From NCBI RefSeq assembly GCF_016584665.1, contig NZ_BBJB01000076.1, positions 1 through 35,000 of the forward strand: a stretch of 35,000 bases of DNA. The letters are read 5' to 3'. Under the pieces are notes generated by a model, which saw only the letters and a program-made list of their open reading frames with translations, was not told the origin of the DNA and searched no databases. The stretch is from Pseudanabaena sp. lw0831 (lineage in GTDB: Bacteria > Cyanobacteriota > Cyanobacteriia > Pseudanabaenales > Pseudanabaenaceae). Position numbers and translations under genes: made by a program. Positions 31,777 through 35,000 of the stretch are shown one piece after another (positions within the stretch are counted from its first letter, which is position 1; every line of letters begins with the position of its first letter).

Positions 31777-32529
31777 TTAACAAAATAGTAATTCTTCTCC
31801 AGCGCGATCGCTATGATTGATTTGCTCAACCGATGCACCATAGGCGGCTTGAATATTTGCTGGAGTAAGTACTTGGCGAGGTGTACCACTTGCCACCAAA
31901 TGACGATTGAGTAGTAATAACTGATCATAGCGATCAAGAGTATCACCCCATTCATGACAGCTAATCAGCAAGGTCTTACCCTCCTGCTTTAGCTCATTAA
32001 AAATATTCCACATTAACGCCTCAGTCTTTTTATCCACTGCGGTCATTGGCTCATCCAGCAATAAAATATCTGCTTGTTGCGCTAAAGCTCTCGCTAAAAA
32101 CACACGCTGCTGCTGTCCGCCTGAAAGCTGTTTAATTGGGCGATCTCGTAAGTCATAAAGTTCAACACGCTCCAATACTTCACGCACAATTTCCTTTGAT
32201 TGACGGCTGATTTTCCCAAACCAGCTACTGTGCAAAGTACGTGACATCATCACCACATTCCAGACAGTCACAGGGTAGTCCCAATCAATCTGCGATCGCT
32301 GTGGAAGATAAGCAATTTTTTGACGTTGCAGCTTAAGTGGTCTTTCTTGATAAAAGACTTGACCTTTTTGAGCAGGAATCAGATAGAGCATCGACATAAG
32401 TAAAGTGCTTTTGCCTGCTCCATTGGGACCAATCAATCCCACTAACGAGGAAGATTTGAGGCTAAAAGAAATATCTGACAAAGCTGAAGCTTCGCGATAG
32501 TCCACCGACAGGTTTTGCACTTCAAGCAT
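31777..32529 (-). CDS. znuC: Metal (zinc) ABC transporter ATP-binding protein
   Basis: 250 residues. Walker A GPNGAGKST, signature LSGGQQQRV and Walker B ILLLDEP are intact, and the overall sequence (QKIAYLPQRSQIDWDYPVTVWNVVMM) is that of the Mn/Zn (MntB/ZnuC) ATPase group. Zinc is inferred from the Zur-like box upstream and from znuA in this window; manganese cannot be excluded. No permease gene follows: the next feature is the hairpin and then arfB. Confidence 0.88.
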   Translation of the reverse strand: MLEVQNLSVDYREASALSDISFSLKSSSLVGLIGPNGAGKSTLLMSMLYLIPAQKGQVFYQERPLKLQRQKIAYLPQRSQIDWDYPVTVWNVVMMSRTLHSSWFGKISRQSKEIVREVLERVELYDLRDRPIKQLSGGQQQRVFLARALAQQADILLLDEPMTAVDKKTEALMWNIFNELKQEGKTLLISCHEWGDTLDRYDQLLLLNRHLVASGTPRQVLTPANIQAAYGASVEQINHSDRAGEELLFC

Positions 32530-32549
32530 AGATGCTGATGCTCAAACAA

Positions 32550-32564
32550 TGATAATCGTTTTCA
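32550..32564. promoter_or_regulatory. Zur-like operator of znuC
   Basis: TGATAATCGTTTTCA matches the znuA Zur box at 13 of 15 positions, with the left half intact. It lies 21 bases upstream of the znuC start, a suitable operator position. The right half has two mismatches, so binding may be weaker. Confidence 0.65.
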
Positions 32565-32596
32565 AAATTATACCTATAATTTAGCGCTCCACCAAT

Positions 32597-32633
32597 AAAA
32601 AATGGGAGCGTGCTTTGCACCCTCCCATTTTTT
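32597..32633. terminator. Hairpin downstream of the Hlip gene
   Basis: AAAAAATGGGAG (32597-32608) pairs with 32622-32633; a C/C mismatch precedes the inner GTGC-TTT-GCAC. It has A- and T-tracts on the two sides. It lies about 110 bases after the Hlip gene and ahead of znuC's promoter. Confidence 0.8.
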
Positions 32634-32744
32634 GGAATATTTTTTACTAGTTATCGAAGGTCTGACTAAACTTTCGAGAATTAAACATCAAACTCAGTAA
32701 GGGTTTGGAGCCTCAAAATGGCATTACTATTTTGAACATTGGTA

Positions 32745-33065
32745 TTATTCAGCATTTTGAGTAGCTTTAACTGCATAGTAACCAAGCAAAGTTGCAACTG
32801 TGAAACCTGCAAAGAAAAGCGTAAATAATACACTAATACCCCCAGTAATGCCAACTTGAGCGAGGATACCTTTGCCAGTCAAAACTTCATTGGCAAAGCC
32901 CGCAACTAATCCAATCATTGCCATCCGACCGTTCCAAGTCTCAGCAAAGTTGCTGAAACCAAATACGCCTGCCCCTGTAGGATTTACATTAAGACCAACA
33001 GTTTTGCTGGAGGGCTTGGAAGTATTGTTATCAACTGCTGAGATTTTAGTTGGTGTGTTTACCAT
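32745..33065 (-). CDS. High-light-inducible (CAB-domain) protein
   Basis: 106 residues. The chlorophyll-binding helix ETWNGRMAMIGLVAGF (42-57) contains the ExxNxR signature of the light-harvesting/Hlip superfamily. A second hydrophobic helix (about 73-98) follows, so it is longer than one-helix Hlips (50-70 residues); the first 35 residues are polar. Such proteins bind chlorophyll and carotenoid at the thylakoid, protecting photosystem assembly and quenching energy in high light. It is divergent from the GUN4-kinase gene, 86 bases apart, so the two may share regulatory DNA. Confidence 0.9.
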   Translation of the reverse strand: MVNTPTKISAVDNNTSKPSSKTVGLNVNPTGAGVFGFSNFAETWNGRMAMIGLVAGFANEVLTGKGILAQVGITGGISVLFTLFFAGFTVATLLGYYAVKATQNAE

Positions 33066-33151
33066 AATTAATTCCTTTCCTACAGAAGCTTTATATTATT
33101 TAACTAAACCTTATATTTAATGTAAACAAATGTAAATCTACCATCAGAAAT

Positions 33152-34654
33152 ATGCCCTACTGCCTCAACCCTAGCTGCCAGAAGCCAAACAATCCCGAAG
33201 GCGGGAGATTTTGCATGAATTGTGGTAAAAACTTGCAGCTTAAAGGTCTATATGAGGCAATCTCCTTAATTGGGCAGGGAGGCATGGGGCGAGCTTTTCA
33301 AGCAAAAGATTTAGGGCGGTTGGGGCAACCCTGCGCAATCAAGCAATTTCTGCCCCAGTTTCAAGAGTCTGAGTTAATGAAAAAGGCGATCGCTCTATTT
33401 GAAAGCGAAGCCGCTCAACTTAAAGCATTAGGATCTCATCCACAGATTCCTGAGCTAATCGCCTATTTTGGAGAAGATGGATGTCTATATCTAGTGCAAG
33501 AACTCATCGAAGGCGAAAATCTCTATATCGAATTGCAGCGCAATGGCATATTTATCGAAGCACAGATCTACGAATTATTGGCAAATATCCTGCCAGTTCT
33601 CCAATTCATCCATGATCGCCAAGTTATCCATCGCGACATCAAACCCGACAATATTATTAGGTGTTCTTTAACAGCTCCTGAGTTAGTTCAAGAAGCGGGA
33701 AAAGCCAATTACCAATCACCAATTACCAATTCCCCTCAAGTCAATTTTGTTCTCGTTGATTTCGGAGCCGCTAAAGCTTTTACTACCGATACAGCCAATC
33801 GCACAGGCACTTTAATTGGCAGTGCCGAATATATCGCTCCCGAACAAGCAAGGGGAAAGGCTTTCCCTCAAAGCGATCTCTATAGTTTGGGAGTTACTTG
33901 CATTTATTTACTAACAGGAATTTCACCTTTTGATTTATATGACGATGAAAGCGATCGCTGGATTTGGAGAGAAAAGTTACAAACTCCTATATCTAATCAT
34001 TTAGCAGTAATTCTTAATCGTCTCTTAGAAAGAGCGATCTCTAATCGTTACAGTTCCGCTAACGAGGTCATGCATGATCTCCAATCTGTAACAATTAGTT
34101 CAGACAATAATTCCAATAGTTTAGAAGTTAGTTGTATTAATCTACATAACAGCCCTCAGATCAAAAAATTAATAGAATCTCTAAATTTAGGGCAATGGCA
34201 AGAAAGCGATCTGCTAACTAACACAATCATTTTGGAACTCGCAAATAAAAATAGAATTGCCGAATTAACTTCCAATGACATCGATCAGATTTCTTGTGAT
34301 ATATGGGTAGCGATCGACCAAGCATGGATGCAAGCCAGTAATAATCGCTTTGGTTGGAGTATTCAGAAACAAATCTGGAAAAGTCTCAGCGGCAGGTTGA
34401 TTTATGAAGAAAATAACTATTGGGAATTTGCCAAGATCTATGAGAAGTTTGCTGATCGTGTTGGATGGCGCAAACCACGTTGGTTAAATCTAGAATTCTC
34501 TCCAAAGATTTGGCGTAAATATGAGAATCTAACCTTTTCGATCTCTGCGCCACGAGGTCATTTGCCAAGCCTATTTTTCTGGGAAGGATTTAATTTAGTC
34601 GATACAGTTCTCTATCGCTTAGAAATCTGCCGTCAAAGTCAGGACAATTCATAA
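33152..34654 (+). CDS. Zinc-ribbon / Ser-Thr kinase / GUN4 fusion protein
   Basis: 500 residues. A zinc ribbon (Cys4, Cys9, Cys21, Cys24) precedes a Hanks-type kinase (about 33-312) with GQGGMG loop 41-46, Lys64, HRD 160-162 and DFG 203-205, all intact. A GUN4 domain (about 343-490) follows, including LGQWQESDLLTNTI, then RFGWSIQKQIWK. GUN4 domains bind porphyrins and, in the free-standing protein, activate Mg-chelatase; here it probably senses a tetrapyrrole and controls the kinase. An insert of about 28 residues (171-198) sits between the catalytic loop and DFG; its middle is encoded by four tandem heptamers at 33705-33732. Next to an Hlip gene, a link to chlorophyll stress is plausible. 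Confidence 0.93.
   Translation: MPYCLNPSCQKPNNPEGGRFCMNCGKNLQLKGLYEAISLIGQGGMGRAFQAKDLGRLGQPCAIKQFLPQFQESELMKKAIALFESEAAQLKALGSHPQIPELIAYFGEDGCLYLVQELIEGENLYIELQRNGIFIEAQIYELLANILPVLQFIHDRQVIHRDIKPDNIIRCSLTAPELVQEAGKANYQSPITNSPQVNFVLVDFGAAKAFTTDTANRTGTLIGSAEYIAPEQARGKAFPQSDLYSLGVTCIYLLTGISPFDLYDDESDRWIWREKLQTPISNHLAVILNRLLERAISNRYSSANEVMHDLQSVTISSDNNSNSLEVSCINLHNSPQIKKLIESLNLGQWQESDLLTNTIILELANKNRIAELTSNDIDQISCDIWVAIDQAWMQASNNRFGWSIQKQIWKSLSGRLIYEENNYWEFAKIYEKFADRVGWRKPRWLNLEFSPKIWRKYENLTFSISAPRGHLPSLFFWEGFNLVDTVLYRLEICRQSQDNS
33705..33732 (+). repeat. Four tandem heptamers (CCAATTA type) inside the kinase gene
   Basis: CCAATTA, CCAATCA, CCAATTA, CCAATTC run head to tail for 28 bases, in frame, encoding part of NYQSPITNS. 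Heptameric short tandem repeats of this sort (STRR) are known in filamentous cyanobacteria, usually between genes. Here it lies within a kinase domain, in a loop ahead of DFG. Confidence 0.85.
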
Positions 34655-34711
34655 ATTACACCTACTTTGATAGACTGATCCGAGTAACGCTATTTTAAGG
34701 CTTCTTAAATT

Positions 34712-35000
34712 ATGGCAAAATCTATCAAACAACTCTTTGGCTATGCGATCGTAGCCTTTATGGCCTGCTTGCTAGCAGTGGCTTGCACTCCAACAAATAA
34801 TACTACCTCAACTACTTCTAATAGTCCCACCACAAGCGGAACTCAAACCCCAATCCCTATTGGCATCGCTGTTGCTCAAACTAGCAATGTCGCTTTGCTA
34901 GGACAAGAACAGGTCACAGGTGCAAAAATTGCTGAGGCTTATTTCAACAAACGAGGTGGCATCAATGGCACTCCAATTCGCCTGATCTTTCAAGATACCG
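34712..35000 (+). CDS. Periplasmic binding lipoprotein of an ABC transporter (partial)
   Basis: The ATG at 34712 opens a frame that runs off the window; the first 96 residues are visible. The N-terminus is a lipoprotein signal with lipobox LAVAC. A Thr/Ser/Asn-rich linker follows. PIGIAVAQTSNVALLGQEQV then begins a type I periplasmic-binding fold (LivK/amide/urea group), including AKIAEAYFNKRGGINGTPI. The substrate cannot be told from this part. It could be sensor-like rather than a transporter subunit, since the neighbouring genes are out of view. Confidence 0.85.
   Translation, partial: MAKSIKQLFGYAIVAFMACLLAVACTPTNNTTSTTSNSPTTSGTQTPIPIGIAVAQTSNVALLGQEQVTGAKIAEAYFNKRGGINGTPIRLIFQDT

Noticed and set aside
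27564-32683. Shared 13-mer ACTTTCGAGAATT at about 27564 and 32670
   Set aside because: A few such 13-base matches are expected by chance in 35 kb; the flanks are only weakly similar.

Overview
The window is chromosomal DNA of a cyanobacterium. Evidence: many HIP1 octamers (GCGATCGC), an ssrA tag peptide of the cyanobacterial type (ANNIVSFSRKAAPVAA), the cyanobacterial/plastid cluster DUF2997-Ycf35-ferredoxin, Vipp1/IM30, a high-light-inducible (Hlip/CAB) protein, a GUN4 domain, a glycine-rich RRM protein and GNAT/CHAT/TPR/AAA-like proteins typical of filamentous cyanobacteria. Low-to-medium GC and gene style suggest a Pseudanabaena-like genus, but that is inference only.

Layout. 0.3-6.5 kb (all minus): a J-domain/pentapeptide protein, a 7TM-GGDEF-EAL protein, a GT-B glycosyltransferase and an EamA transporter. 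7.0-13.5 kb (plus): HU, then a two-gene signalling operon (Ser/Thr kinase-AAA-like, and AAA-like-TM-coiled coil-CHAT), then a DUF433/DUF5615 toxin-antitoxin pair and an orphan RHH antitoxin. 13.6-19.0 kb (minus): hisI, a Zur-box-controlled znuA, a ten-TPR CHAT protein and a ParB-like protein. 19.3-22.6 kb: tmRNA, a frameshifted GNAT pseudogene, two proteins of unknown role (a membrane protein and DUF29), and DUF2997-Ycf35-ferredoxin. 22.6-28.6 kb: RRM protein, DoxX, RseP, TypA/BipA, a small ORF and a second J-domain protein. 28.6-35 kb: tandem PspA/Vipp1 genes, a CAT-anticodon tRNA, ArfB with a coupled unknown gene, znuC with its own Zur-like box, an Hlip gene divergent from a zinc-ribbon/kinase/GUN4 protein, and the start of a periplasmic binding protein cut by the window edge.

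Most notable: (1) over twenty long, mostly perfect inverted repeats occupy many of the intergenic gaps. Arm sequence differs between copies but stays complementary within each copy; many have a GC cap around a three-base loop, and outer arm modules (for example AAACCCA..TGGGTTT and AAATTGGTTTTGATGAAA) are reused. Some are bidirectional terminators, but others lie between divergent genes where no gene ends. (2) The 9284-12364 CHAT domain has lost both catalytic residues (His to Thr, Cys to Pro), its 3' part has a different base composition and no HIP1 sites, and just past its stop codon, in the same frame, lies a relic resembling the C-terminal tail of cyanobacterial AAA-WD40 proteins. This suggests that a WD40 sensor was replaced by a pseudo-CHAT domain. 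(3) Four tandem CCAATTA-type heptamers are inserted in frame inside the GUN4-kinase catalytic domain.

Functional links inside the window: zinc uptake (znuA and znuC, 17 kb apart, both with Zur-like operators; no znuB here), ribosome rescue (ssrA and arfB), membrane/photosystem stress (two PspA/Vipp1 genes, RseP, Hlip, GUN4 kinase), and Ser/Thr kinase/CHAT signalling.
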